Shown one piece after another: positions 23,870 through 35,968 of a DNA stretch of 64,000 bases. The notes under the pieces are model-generated. The model was not told the DNA's origin. It made no database searches and saw only the letters and a program-made list of their open reading frames with translations. The translations under genes and the position numbers were made by a program. The stretch lies in the NCBI RefSeq assembly GCF_036588685.1, contig NW_026963310.1, forward strand, positions 3,038,001 through 3,102,000, in the 5' to 3' direction. Position 1 is the first letter of the stretch. Each line of letters begins with the position of its first letter. Source of the stretch: Mytilus trossulus (taxonomy: Eukaryota; Mollusca; Bivalvia; Mytilida; Mytilidae).

Positions 23870-24735
23870 TAAGGGTTCCGCGGAACCCAGTGTCTCGCCT
23901 ACTTTTGCTGTAAATCGCAGGCTCAAACAAAATGAGGAAAAAAATCAATAAAAATATTCTTCTTGATACTATCTTATGATTGTAAGAAGCTTCTGTCCAA
24001 GTTTGATAAAAATCTAGGATAGCTAATGAATCTTATAAATGTTTTGAAAACTTTAACTGCAGACTGTATGTAATGTTAACTGGAAGAAAATCTAAGTCCA
24101 TTAAAAAGTAAAATTCAGAAAAAATGGAGTTATCTTTTTACAAAATTTACTTCTGGATACTATCTTATGATCATAAATAAGCTTCTGTCCAAGTTTGGTA
24201 CAAACCCAGGATATTTTAAGAAAGCTATAAAATTTTAAAAACTTTAACCACAGAGTGAATGTAATGTATCCCCGCAGAAAAACTAAGTCCATTTAAAAGT
24301 AAAATACAGAAAAAATGTATTTATTTTTTTACAAAATTTACTTCTAGATACTATCCTATGATCATAAACAATCTTCTATCCAAGTTTGGTACAAATCCAG
24401 GATAGTTTAAGAAAGTTAATAAAATTCTAAAAACTTTAACCACCGAGTGAATGTTATGTTTCTCCGCAGAAAAAACTAAGTCCATTTAAAAGTAAAATAC
24501 GGAACAAATGGAATTTTATTCTTACAAAATTTACTTCTGGATACTATCTTATGATCATAAACAAGCTTCTGTCCAAGTTTGGTAGAAATCCAGTATAGTT
24601 TAAGAAAGTTATTAAAATTTCAAAAACTTTAACCACAGAGTGAATATTTGTTGACGCCGCCGACGACGACGTCGGAATGCAGGATCGCTTAGTCTCGCTT
24701 TTTCGACTAAAGTCGAAGGCTCAACAAAAATTGTA
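23870..24735. repeat. ~190-bp tandem repeat, four copies, with GC-richer borders
   Basis: GGATACTATCTTATGATCAT recurs at ~23964, 24155, 24345 and 24539 (period 190-194 bp). The array is bordered by AATTGTAAGGGTTCCGCGGA on the left and CGACGACGACGTCGG...TTTTTCGACTAAAGTCGAAG then AATTGTAAGAGTTC on the right. The right border holds a small palindrome. The whole unit looks like a discrete dispersed repeat. Confidence 0.85.
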
Positions 24736-24739
24736 AGAG

Positions 24740-27530
24740 TTCAAAACCTGTTTAGTTAAGTTAAATATGGGATCAAAACTGGACGTAGGACTGTATGCCC
24801 TCAAAAGGGTCTGGATAGGGTTTACAGAACATGTTGTAAAACTTAAATTGCAAGGCCCTTTGAATAAGCTAGAAAAGTAATACACGAGTTTAAGGAAAAA
24901 GAGGATTTTCTTTTTACCTGTAAAAAATACTGAGGTAATTAAATCTTGTTAAGTATTTCTTTTATCTCATGTCTTAAACTTGACAACAAAGTTCAGCAAC
25001 CTTTTTCATTTTACATTTTAGCTTTATATAGAAGTAGGAAAGCTATGAGAATTATTTAATAACAAAAATCCTTGATTTCATAAATCAAGGGTGGCATTTT
25101 CAAAATTTATTTCATAGTTGCTATTATTCATATTTAAATTTCAAAAATTTACAATAAAACAACTGTTACAGTTGATGCATTATCAACTAGAATCAATTGT
25201 TCACGTAGATTTATACCTGAGTTTCAATTGGTGTTGAAAAGTTTCTAAATATCCATTCTAAATATTTTCAATCCCATCTTTAATATTTGAATGATGGATA
25301 AAATTTCCAAAGATTTTTGATGCACATTATGCAATGAAAACATGATCATGTATATGAATAGCTTTCAAAATTAGTTTAAATATTTTGGAAAAAGATCACT
25401 AATTTTGAGAACTGCTCAGGTTTCTTATATTTATCAACACATTCAGTCTTATTTCAAAACTACACATCTTTAATAACTGCACCACATTTATAATTGCATG
25501 TATGCTCTTTCTGTATATAAATTTTTGAAGAAATTGAAATTAAAACAAAATTTATAATAAAAGTCATAATGAAAAGAAACTACATTATAATAAATCTTGA
25601 GTAAATTTATATTTCTCTTTATATATATTCTGTTAACATTTGATAAAATAAATATATATTATTTACTTTTTTAATCTGCTTTAATTAAATCTTAACTGTC
25701 TCTCTGCATCATCAGTTTTGTTTCAGCCAATCAATTTGAACCTGAGCAATAAAAATATTCCAACTGCTAATGAAAAGCTGTGGTCCATTTAAGTGGGTGG
25801 AGTCAGTATATTTCACCTTTAAGGGTTATATATAATAAAATCACCTGTGTAATTTTTCATAATCTTGAAGTAGTTTTTCCAATGACTTATTTTATTTTGT
25901 TGATTTTATTTGTGCATGTTCAATTTAAAAAAGATGTGAAAGATGTGAAATAATTGTGTGGGTAAGTAAATTTTAAAGCTTGTTTTATTTCAATAGACAA
26001 GAGATATATATGTATATATTTGTCTCTGAATAGACTAAAAGGTCAAAAAATTTGTCTTAACTTAATCCTATCCACATAGAGAACATATAATACATATAAT
26101 ACAATTATATTGTATTATATTAAACATGTACAAAATGGTATAAGAAACTTTATATCTTATGGTTTTTGTTATGCATTCTTTCCCCTTGGACATATATCTT
26201 AGGTTAACAGAGTAAAAGTCACAAGGATAAAATTAAAATTTGTAAGGAAAAAATTATTAAAAAAGCAATTTAATAAATGTGGAAGAATAAATAAAACTTT
26301 TGATAGGGAATATTGTTTTAATCATTTATGAACAAATGTAACAAAACAGTTTAATCAGTTCTTTTTTCTTTTTGTAATACCTTAATATCGATTGGAAACT
26401 ATTACAAATTATGTTTGAATAAATTTCAAATATAATTTTTAGGGTTAAGGATGCCCAGACAGTAGATTTTTTACAGACATGTAAATAGTACTGGAAATTT
26501 ATTAAATGCAATAAGCTAATATTTAAGAAATCCACTACATCCTAAGATAAAAAGATGTTGAAAAACTCTGGCAGAAATGCACCCTGTCAAGGACGTATAT
26601 TAGTTATGTTAGTTATACGTTCCTGACCCTGTAAACTTAATATAATACATATATAGTCTTTATGATCTTAATAAAGCTTTAAGAGAAATAGTATTCAAAA
26701 TTTCAATATTAACATTTATATATATCAATTTACTACTTTTATTATACTTTTGTTATTTAATTTCCTTCAATGAATGTGTTTCAGTTGTTATCTGCTCTTT
26801 GGTCTGGTTGTAGTCTCCAGGGTTGTAACCCCCCCCCTTTTTTGGGACAATCAATGCATTTGAATGGGAACATAGTCTGATAGCCAGTTCCCCTTTTCCT
26901 GTGTAAGAACTCCCCTTTTTAAAAACATTTATGGATCCAACACTGGTCTCTGTGACATATTCCCCATATCCATTCTAAATTCTATTTTTGAAATTGTTTC
27001 ATATGTTTGCATTTCACGAGCCAAATATTTTGATTTTTAAAAAATTTTTTTTTTAGTATAAATCAAAATAGAAAATTTCAGTTTTCATGGTTTTATGATG
27101 AATTTTTATGACATTTCATAAAAACTAAGACAATAATTCTTATTCTTATTGCCTGCCCTGAATATCTGCAGGCATAATGATTATCAACAAGAAGATTGAA
27201 AATTATACTTTAAAGTCCAAAATCTTCAATAAATGAACACTTAAAGCCATTAAAGATTATTTAGAACTGAAGTCTAACCTTAAACTGTGCTTAATTGTCA
27301 CAAAACGAATGAGTCTGAGAACACAAATGCCCTTGCTCATTATTTGCTAATTTTCAAATTTAAAAGGGGGCAAAACTTACAGATGATAAATGACTCACAA
27401 CCTTAACTTGAACTGTAAGTCTCCATTTTGTGTTTTAAGGTAATTGTATGCTTTCATTATAATTTGGTTGAGAAAAACTTCAGCTACGCAGTGCAGTATC
27501 AATTTTTTTTCCCCAATTAGTCCTATAAAC
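24740..27530. other. No gene seen
   Basis: A long AT-rich stretch inside the CACTA element. Transposase exons could be here, but no ORF above background shows a domain. Confidence 0.45.
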
Positions 27531-27690
27531 AGGCAGATCCAGAAATTTTCATACAGGGGTCGGGCCCACCGACTGCCAAAGAGGGGCCCACTCCAATCAT
27601 GCTTGAATGACTCTATATAATCAACCATTTTTTTTCCAAAAAGAGGGGGAGGCGACCCCCAGAAAAACCCTATAAATCCGGCTCTGGCCA
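27531..27690. repeat. Dispersed repeat shared with 57301-57420
   Basis: Both copies contain GATCC-GAAATTTTCAT, CCACCGACTGC and TATATAATCAACCA in the same order. Confidence 0.7.
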
Positions 27691-28489
27691 GTTTAATAAG
27701 GGGTGTTACTCTATAATGTTAAATGACATATTGCCAACATTTGAATATGTCTGCAAATTTTGGTTAAAAGCATTTAAACCATTATGGGTCAAACTAAGCT
27801 CTTCAACTTGGTGCCTTCACTCACACCAAACAGCAAGCCATGAAGGGCATCACACATGATTATAGTGTAAAAGCATTTAAATGGAAAACCAACAGTCTAA
27901 ATTAATATAAAAATTGATCAAAATTTCAATATTGTGTTACTGCCATTATGGAATGATCATAACTAAAATAAATGTATTTAAAAGTATTCAGTATTATCAT
28001 ATATACTTAAAAAACTGAAAACAACAGGCCCTAAATAAGATGTTGGCATAGCATGTTAAAACATAATAGAAGTGTTATTTAAAACTCCTTAAAAAAAATC
28101 ACTGTCTACCATATTAATGAATCATGGTTCATCTGCAAAATGGAAAGTTAGAACAATCTTTAATGTTATGGTTACTTTAAGTTAGTGGTATGCTTTAACA
28201 CCCCTAAATGATTTGTAACAAGCAAAAATTCAATTAAATTTATTCACTAAGTTTTTAATCGTCAAACTGATACATAAAGCTCAATTGAGAATTTCTGTAA
28301 AGTATCAATAAATTGTAATACAAGACTAACCCTTCCACATTCTGTATATATGTGTTTGTCAGGAGACTGTTATACAGTTTTTGTTGTTTGTTAATAATGA
28401 ACTACATATTTGTTTTCTGTACAAAGATTAGGCTTAAAGTTTTCTCGTTTATTTTACAATGATATTTCGAGGGCCATTTACACCTATTT

Positions 28490-28615
28490 ATGTGAAATCG
28501 TATGGCCTTTCCTCATTGTTGAAGGTCGTGCAGTGACCTATAGCTGTCAATTTCTGTGAACTTGGACGCTAATGTGGAGAGTTGTCTCATTTGCAATCAT
28601 ATCACATCTTTTTAA
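28490..28615 (-). repeat. Dispersed repeat family R4
   Basis: Reverse complement: GTTGAAGG-CGT, TGACCTATAG and GGAGAGTTGTCTCATTTGCA. Confidence 0.75.
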
Positions 28616-28857
28616 TACCTACATGAACAGTAGCTTAGGTCGTTAAGTTTTCTGAGTGGAATAATTTCATTTTTTTTTTCATTCCTTTTATAAACATGTA
28701 TTTAGCCTATTATCATTGACCATTGGATATGGCATTTTCTCTTTGAGGAAGACTGAATGGTTGTTAATGAATACTTACATTCACTTCATTTTAATTTTGT
28801 TGGATAGTTGTCTCATAATTGACAATCTTACCAAATCTCTTTTTTTATGTTTGACAA

Positions 28858-29089
28858 GTGAGGGCCCTCATGGGGTTTTTGATTATGTGATTACTTGGCC
28901 GTTTTTTTAATGATTATTTGATTATTAAGCCAAATATTTCATGATTATTTGATTACCTAGGACTGTATTTTTAGTTTATGATTATTTGATTACTAAAGAT
29001 AAGCAAATATTTAATGATTATGTGATTATATTGGCAAAAAAATGGTGATTATGTGATTACTAGGACCCCCACATGAGGGGCCTCACAAG
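28858..29089. mobile_element. MITE with GTGAGG termini and TGATTATTTGATTAC repeats
   Basis: AGTGAGGGCCCTCATG on the left is mirrored by CATGAGGGGCCTCAC on the right. The interior is almost wholly made of ~9 copies of TGATTATTTGATTAC or TGATTATGTGATTAC. Confidence 0.8.
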
Positions 29090-29400
29090 TATATCCAGAT
29101 ATGATTAATGACTGCTAAGCAGTTTTCTAATGCAACAAAGTTTGTAACCATTATTTTGATTGGATAATGTCACTTTTTTTACATGGGATCAATTGACAAT
29201 TGATGCTACAAAATGTATATGGAATGTTTGGGCTATCACAGAAGGCATATTTATGTAAGATTTGAAATAATTTTTATAAAAACAATGTGATACAAACATG
29301 ATTTAACATGCTAACTAAATGAAGTGAATTGATTTGCACCATGTGAGATAACACTTTACCAGGTTATCAAACAGTTTAAAATTAGCATTGTTCAAATTAC

Positions 29401-29739
29401 CAGGGGCGGATCCAGGATTTTCAGTTAGGGGGGGGGGGGGGGGGGGCACAATTTGGAGGTTGTTTTAGGTATAACTATTGACACATTCTAACTATTGACA
29501 TATTCTTCTAAAGGGGTGAAATGTAGATATTTTGAACTATTGTGTGGTAAAATTAGCGATAAATGAATGTTTCAAGCTGAAATCATGTTGATTCTGTTAA
29601 ACTGACTGTTTTATATACTTCAATTTGTCATGTTAAAAAAGATTGAATGTTCTCTTCTGATACTTAAATATGTTGAAGTTAACCTATGCTTTGCAAATTT
29701 TAGGGGAGGGGAGCCCGCCCCTGCCTAAATCAGCCCCTG
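29401..29739. mobile_element. MITE, hAT-like termini CAGGGGC
   Basis: CAGGGGCGGATCCAGG on the left and a right end GCCCCTG form an inverted pair. ATTAC abuts both ends, a possible 5-bp target duplication. CAGGGGC-type ends are common in animal hAT elements, which typically duplicate 8 bp, so the assignment is tentative. Contains a ~17-base poly-G. Confidence 0.65.
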
Positions 29740-29784
29740 ATTACCAATAGTAAAAAACAAACATATTTGCACAGACTAAGCATA

Positions 29785-29995
29785 GTTATACTAGAGGGTT
29801 TGGATGGGGTCAAATAATAAAAGAGTTAAATGCCCTTAAAAAATGAAGATTAGAGAATAACGGGCCAAAAAAAGTAAGATTAGAGAAAAAAAGGGGTTAA
29901 TTTTTGAAGATTAGAGAAAAAAGGTAAATTTTTGGAAGATTAGAGAATAAAGGGGTGAAAATTAAATGTTTACAGAATAACAGACCCCCTCCACC
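29785..29995. repeat. GAAGATTAGAGAATAA-type short repeats
   Basis: AGATTAGAGAA occurs four times with 30-50 bp spacing between AGGGTTTGGATGGGGTC and CAGACCCCCTCCACC, two G- or C-rich ends that are roughly complementary. Confidence 0.65.
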
Positions 29996-30704
29996 TTTCC
30001 ACACTCTCTTTATCTTTTGGACAGGATTTCCATTTTTCCAAAGAACATTACTTTTTTATTTCCACTAGAATTTTCTTATGAAATATGAACATATAAAATA
30101 TACTAGAAATAACGTAAGTTTGATCACCACAAAGGAATATGTGGATTAAAATGAATAATTCCTACTTTAGACCTTGTCACCTTATCCATGGAATCTATTT
30201 TACAAAATTTGTTGCATGTCATATTTGTCCTTTATTGGATACACTAATATGATTCAATGCGGCCCCTTATGCAATGTAAGAGGATGTCGCTACTTTTTAT
30301 AGTTTAATACAAACATCTTTACTACTGAATGTTTGTTAAACCAATTGAACTATGAATAAGTGCTAATAATTATATTTACACGGTTAAAGATCCACATGTG
30401 AATAATTTAAAATTGCCAGAAAGCTTGACATGTTTATGCATGAACCCCATTTGCAGTACTGTTTTTATCTAGTCCCCCTTCATAAAAGATATTGTTCTCT
30501 CCGGACTTACCTCCCTTAACACAAGCCTATTGTTTTAGCAACATTATAAATTTTTAACCATAAACTTAATTAACATGTACAGCCAAGTATCATATTTGCT
30601 CTGCAGAGTCAAAATTAAATGTAAGTACCCACATTTGTCAAACAACAAAAGTATGAAAAATTTGGTTGCTTATATATATGGGGAATTACTGAAGCAGGAC
30701 CCTC

Positions 30705-30988
30705 TTAGGCAGCAACCATTTGATTTTCTGAGGGGGGCTATGGGTTTTTTTCTTTGGAAACTTTTTTTTTTGGCCTTCGGCGAAAAACTAGCTATTTTTT
30801 TAGCGACAAACCGAATATAATTTTTTTATTTCAATTTTAGCATTACATACGTGACAGCTGAGGGTGAAACAAACATATTTTTTTTCTCAGGGTCCAAAAC
30901 AAAATTTTTTTTTCTCACCAAAACCTGGAAAAAAACTTTAAAAAAAAAAAACATAGCCGCTCCAGAAAAACAAATGTTTGCTGCCTAA
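30705..30988. mobile_element. MITE with TTAGGCAGCAA termini, copy 1
   Basis: TTAGGCAGCAACCATTT at the left and AAATGTTTGCTGCCTAA at the right are inverted repeats. A second member, ~330 bp, lies at 62043-62374 with the same internal GGCCTTCGGCGAAA-like and TTTTAGCATTACATA blocks. Confidence 0.85.
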
Positions 30989-31245
30989 AGGGCATACGAT
31001 ACAGTTTTGATCCTGTATTTACAACTTTGTGAACATTTGAGATTGGGCTATAGTTTACCTGATTAAATCAAATATGTAATAAAAAACATACCTTCATGTG
31101 CTACTTTTTGAGTAAAATTAAACGGTCAAAATTTTTTATATTTGCCCAAAATTCAGATTTGTGGCCATAATTTCTTTTTCGAAAGAAAGACATAACTTTT
31201 TTGTTATAAAAGATAAACACTAATTGTTTTTTGTTAAATAATCAA
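30988..31245 (+). repeat. Dispersed repeat family R5, copy 2
   Basis: Counterpart of 10735-10985, directly abutting the preceding MITE. Confidence 0.75.
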
Positions 31246-31584
31246 ACTCTGAAATCATACCTGGGGTACTTCCTATATTTTTACTATATATCATGATATA
31301 TAATATACTATATAATTTACTATTAGTTAAAGCTAAATTCTTTGATTCATCGTTTTGATGTGATGAAGGCTGACAAATTGGGCCTCGTTATTTAAGTATT
31401 GTAGATGCTTATAACCAATAATACAGATCAGGTTTGAATTTAACTGTTCTACAATTATGCTTCCTTTACTAATAATAATTTAATACATATAATTAAATAA
31501 TTCATATTTCTTTTTTTCCCTTCTCCAACTTAAGTTTGCCTCAACCTTATTATGGTGGCTAAGTATCTCATTGATATATATTAA

Positions 31585-31790
31585 GAAGATGTGGTATGAT
31601 TACAAATGAAACATCTCAACAAGAGACCTTATGATGGAGATATTTACAGCTACAGGTCACTGTACATCCTTCAACAACGAGCATAGCCCATATTACATAG
31701 TCAGCTGTGAAAAGCCCCAACATCACTTAACTGGGACAATGGTAATAAAAAGGCCTTATAAAACCAGACATGTCAGATGAAAAAGGCTTA
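31585..31790 (+). repeat. Dispersed repeat family R4
   Basis: GAAGATGTGGTATGATTACA, then ATCCTTCAACAACGAGCA and AAAAGCCCCAACATCAC. Confidence 0.75.
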
Positions 31791-32110
31791 ACTCATGAGA
31801 TGGATACAAATAGAATTTATAAACATAACAAAAATAATAGAGTGGATGGGACAGGGCACTTGTACATCCCAATAATAAAATGGCACTTTGTTCAGAACAG
31901 AGTTTCAGCTAGTTCTAGGTACACTTGATTAATAGGATACCAAAGAAGTGATTTTGTTTTGCATTGCTTGATTTTTCATAAGTGTCTCGAGATGTCAATA
32001 TACTTATTCTTTTAAAGGTTAAATATCACCATGATCACTGTTCAGAAAGATGCATAAAATTTAAAGTAGTACAAATTTTTAATTTAAGGATTTTTTTTTT
32101 ATCCATATGA

Positions 32111-32392
32111 TGCCTAGCTAACACTGCAGGGAGATAACTCTATAAAGACAGATAAATGTTTTAATTACGTTGTGTTGTAAAGGGAATATTAAGCTTCTCA
32201 GTGATCAAAATTGATGTTTGTCAAACTGCTATATAACCAGTATAATTTTTCTGACAAAACGGTTAGATAAAATTTTTAATTATTTAATATTTTTGTTTAA
32301 GTGTCAAAGTAAATACTTTGACAAAATTTTTTGAAAATTATACAAGATAAATTAATTTTTTGTGAAAGGTGAAAGTGTTGGGTGCCACCTTA
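32111..32392 (-). mobile_element. MITE family, copy 1 (minus)
   Basis: Reverse complement of the element at 35213-35484. They share AGGGAGATAACTCT, AATATTAAGCTTCTCA, TGATCAAAATT and TGGGTGCCACCTT. Confidence 0.85.
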
Positions 32393-32399
32393 ATTTGTA

Positions 32400-33255
32400 A
32401 ATGAGTGCAATTTTTTCAATGAATTAGGAAAAATAAAATTCAAATTTTTGACATAAGACATACTTGAATAGGTTGTAAATTCAACATCTTAATTTCATTT
32501 AGTGAAATAAACATAAGCCCTTAGTTTCAATTTGACTGCCATTCTGTCGTCATTTTAGGAAGCTCAAAAAAAATTTACTCAACCACAAAATTAGTGCTTT
32601 TTGTGTCATTGTTTTAAAATAACCATCAAAATTTCAGAAATGAAACTGTTGAAGAAATACATTTAGACCATTTTGACCCTTCTGGAGAAGGTAAGGGCCA
32701 TTTTTGGCCTTAAATTTCAGGTTCACCAAAAAAAACAAAAAACAACAATCATGATTTTAAAACACTTAAAAAAAAAACATCCATTAGGATGTACACATGG
32801 TATATAAATACCAATTACCAGTAATCTTTCAAAAAATTTAAAGTTAATAATTACTGATCATATAAAAAATAAAAGCACCTGATGATACTTTCTCAAATTG
32901 TTCATATGGGCATATAAAAAATCAAAAAATATCTCATAATTCAACTGAAGTTCGAAAACAAATTGGGTGTGAACCTGTAGTGTGTGAACAGACTTGGGGG
33001 CGAATATGTGAGGTGCAAGTGTGTAGCTTGCAAAAGTATGTTGGGTTTCTATGAAGTTTAACTTGAGCTTAAAATTAGGAAACTATAATTGGGTTTAATG
33101 GATTGGGATATTTTAACTTCAAACATATTTATTTCAAAAAAATCATGTTCATGACATACATATAAAAAATATTATTCAGCGATACAATTAGACCAGTTAT
33201 ATTGCCAACTAATTAGAACAAGAATCATACATATCAAGAAATCAAGGCTCCTTAG
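32400..33255. other. No gene seen
   Basis: AT-rich sequence upstream of the 33733 exon; no exon found. Confidence 0.45.
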
Positions 33256-33261
33256 ATATAG

Positions 33262-33360
33262 GAAGATGCTGTGTGAGTGCCAATGAGACAACTCTCCATC
33301 CAAATCACAATTTATAAAAGTAAACCATTATAGGTCAATGAACGGCCTTCAACACAAGTT
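33262..33360 (+). repeat. Dispersed repeat family R4 (short)
   Basis: GAAGATGCTGTGTGAGTGCC then AATGAGACAACTCTCCATCC. Confidence 0.75.
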
Positions 33361-33732
33361 TGGCTCCTTAGCTTATCATCAGAATACCAAAAGGAAAAAT
33401 AAGAAAATGAGACCATTTCAAGAGTAAAGGATATTGCATACTGAAACGCCACAAAAATTGCACTAAATCCCCTGTAAAGATTTTACAAATTTGGCAGGTC
33501 TGCACAATATATGAAAAAAAGACATATTTTTTTAAGATTAACTTTAATAAAAAAATGGGTTGGGTTACAGTACCCAGTATCTCCACTTATCAAATATGTA
33601 TTGAAGAGCTCCCCCCCTCCCCCCAACCCCCCAACCCCAAAAAATAGGATTTTGATAATAAGTTATGTCCTCAGTCGTACAATTTAGATAATATATTACA
33701 ATTTTGTTTTATTGTCTTGTCTTTTTTTCCAG

Positions 33733-34317
33733 ATATATGACTGGAGTGTTTTCAATTTGCTCAATGGAACAGTCAAATCTGACAGTAGCAGGAAGAATGC
33801 ACTCCATAAAGTTGCAGAGAAAGTTTTGCCAAGTGAGGAATATCCTGTTACCAGTGTCAATAGTATACTATCCAACAGCTTATTACAACGGGAGGACATT
33901 AAAGATCTACATCGTAGATACAAAGAAATTTTTCCAAACTTACAATTTGAACAATTTGATGTAGATCCCACAGTAGAGAAGAAAAATACAGTGTTTAGAT
34001 ATGACGAAGACCGCAAGAGAGAGGTGTATTTCACTACTTATTTATATCAGTCAGTCTCAAGATCATGTGACTATATTGTATGTGTAAGACATCCAACAAT
34101 GCTGTTTGGAAAGATCAAGCAGATATACCAACACTGTTTCATGGACAATGTTTTTACTTGGGTACGACTAGATGTATTTCCTTTACCAGAGGCAAGTGGA
34201 TCTTTTTGGTTTGCAGAGAATGTAACATTGACTTCAAAATTATGTCTTTTGAAGGATATCAGCAATCCTATTGTCACAGCAGTTGAGGATGGTGTTATTT
34301 GGTTTTTAAATGCTTAA
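33733..34317 (+). CDS. Terminal exon of an unidentified protein, possibly the C-terminus of a CACTA transposase
   Basis: The frame opens directly after a strong acceptor (poly-pyrimidine then TTTTCCAG ending at 33732) and runs 194 codons to a TAA, so it reads as a last exon in phase 0. The N-terminal half is polar and helix-forming; the C-terminal ~85 residues (from ~34080) look globular: LFGKIKQIYQHCF, FTWVRLDVFPLP, FWFAENV, then a final ISNPIVTAVEDGVIWFLNA. This FGKI...W...V...FP...WF...NPIV order resembles the C-terminal region that I associate with EnSpm/CACTA-type transposases (comparable to DUF4216 in plants). That would suit its position inside a CACTA element. No upstream exon is recognised and the catalytic core is absent. 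It could also be a captured host exon. The frame is undamaged, unusual for old transposon debris. Confidence 0.65.
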   Translation: MYDWSVFNLLNGTVKSDSSRKNALHKVAEKVLPSEEYPVTSVNSILSNSLLQREDIKDLHRRYKEIFPNLQFEQFDVDPTVEKKNTVFRYDEDRKREVYFTTYLYQSVSRSCDYIVCVRHPTMLFGKIKQIYQHCFMDNVFTWVRLDVFPLPEASGSFWFAENVTLTSKLCLLKDISNPIVTAVEDGVIWFLNA

Positions 34318-34624
34318 ACCACCTGTTGAATATGTTACAGTTGTGGTTGTACAGACCTTTTGTACAAGTTGTCAGTTTTCTGTGAACCTCTTTACATAAA
34401 TGGATAAGATAATAAGCAAATTATAAGCATACTGTCTTTGGTTATGCCTATCTCTATCATTATTTTAATAATATCTTTATGCTACAGTTATGTACCGGGT
34501 ATATAGAATTTCATTTTTTTTAATTTTATACAAAAAGACTATATGGTATTTTGTGAACATCTAGTCAAAGAGAACAGCACTTCATTATATAACCAAAAAT
34601 ACAAACTGACTGTCCCAAGTCAGG

Positions 34625-34860
34625 AGCCTCTGGCCTTTGTTAGTCTTGTGCAATTTTTAATTTTAGTTTCTTGTGTATAATTCAAAGTTTAGTATGACGT
34701 CCATTATCACTAAACTAGTACATGTATACATATTTGTTTAAGGGCCAGCAGAAGGACACCTAAGGGTGTGGGAGTTTGTCTTGCTACATTGAAGACCCAT
34801 TGGTGGCCTTTGGCTGTTGTCTGCTTTATGCTCTTTGACACATTCCCCATTTTAAATTTT
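34625..34860 (+). repeat. Dispersed repeat family R1, copy 3
   Basis: GGCCTTTGTTAGTCTTGTGC through TGACACATTCCCCATTTTAA. Confidence 0.8.
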
Positions 34861-35212
34861 ATTGCTTGCAAACATAGAGCTTGATATTTCGAGAAAATCG
34901 TCTGATATTCTTTAAATTTTTATAATGTTTTCAAAAAGTGATGTTCAAAACAACTGATATTTTACTTAATGCTTTGTTATAAAAAAATTTAAGAAAGTGT
35001 ATTATGTACTTTGCTGTCTTACAATGACGAAAATGTGCTAATTAAACTTGTATATAATTTGTACTTGTGTCAATCATATTATATATAAATTTTTATTTAT
35101 TGAGGTCTCAAATCTGTTGTTAGTTATTTAACAGATATAAAATAACTTCATAAGGTATGCCCGTGCCATGTGCAGGATGCCCTTGTAAATTGAAATGTTC
35201 CTAATTAAGGTG

Positions 35213-35484
35213 GTACCCAACACTTTGACTAAAATTAATTTGGCTCGTTTAATTTTCTTAAGATTTTTACAAAGTATTTACTTTGACCCATTGACAAAAA
35301 TATAAAAAAATCAGAAAATTTGAACCAACTGTTTTATCAGAAAAATTACACTGGTTATATAGCAGTTTGAAAAACACTAATTTTGATCATTGAGAAGCTT
35401 AATATTCCCTTAACAACACAACGTAATTAAAACTTTTAGCTGATATTGCAGAGTTATCTCCCTGTAGTGTTAGGTACCACTTTA
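35213..35484 (+). mobile_element. MITE family, copy 2 (plus)
   Basis: AAGGTGGTACCCAACACT on the left and AGTGTTAGGTACCACTTT on the right form inverted ends. Inverted partner of 32111-32392. Confidence 0.85.
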
Positions 35485-35968
35485 AGGTAAATAAATTTAT
35501 GTCAGTAATTGGACTGTGTTTGGCATGCCCAGGCTTTGTCCAGGGTACCTTTGTACTTTGAAATTTTCCTATTTGAAATTTAAAAAAAATAGCCACTGGA
35601 CTGTTTATGGTATGCAAATGCCAATCCTTAAATTAGAATCATTAAACATGCAAGTTCATTTCAAAAAGCTGTTATACAAAAAATATATTCTGTTAACAAT
35701 TCATAAATTTATTTAAAATACCTTTTAAGACATTTTTCTTTTTTCTGCTGTAAATATTAGTATCATTTCCTATTTGAATTCTTTTAGATTGGTGAAATTC
35801 GGGTGAATTAAAATTTCCTACCATGAAAGCATCATCAAGAATTGACTAGAATATATCAAAATCCTTTCAAGGAAAAGTTAATTTATTGCATAATATTTTT
35901 TAAAACTGTCTATAAATCACATCCGTTGATTACCTCTTTATTTTTTCTATTTTAGGGATTGGATATAT

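Noticed and set aside
33733..34317. Exon belonging to the PAN-EGF-FReD gene
   Set aside because: It ends in a stop codon before the FReD exons and lies inside the transposon. Phases of exons 2 and 3 already match each other directly.
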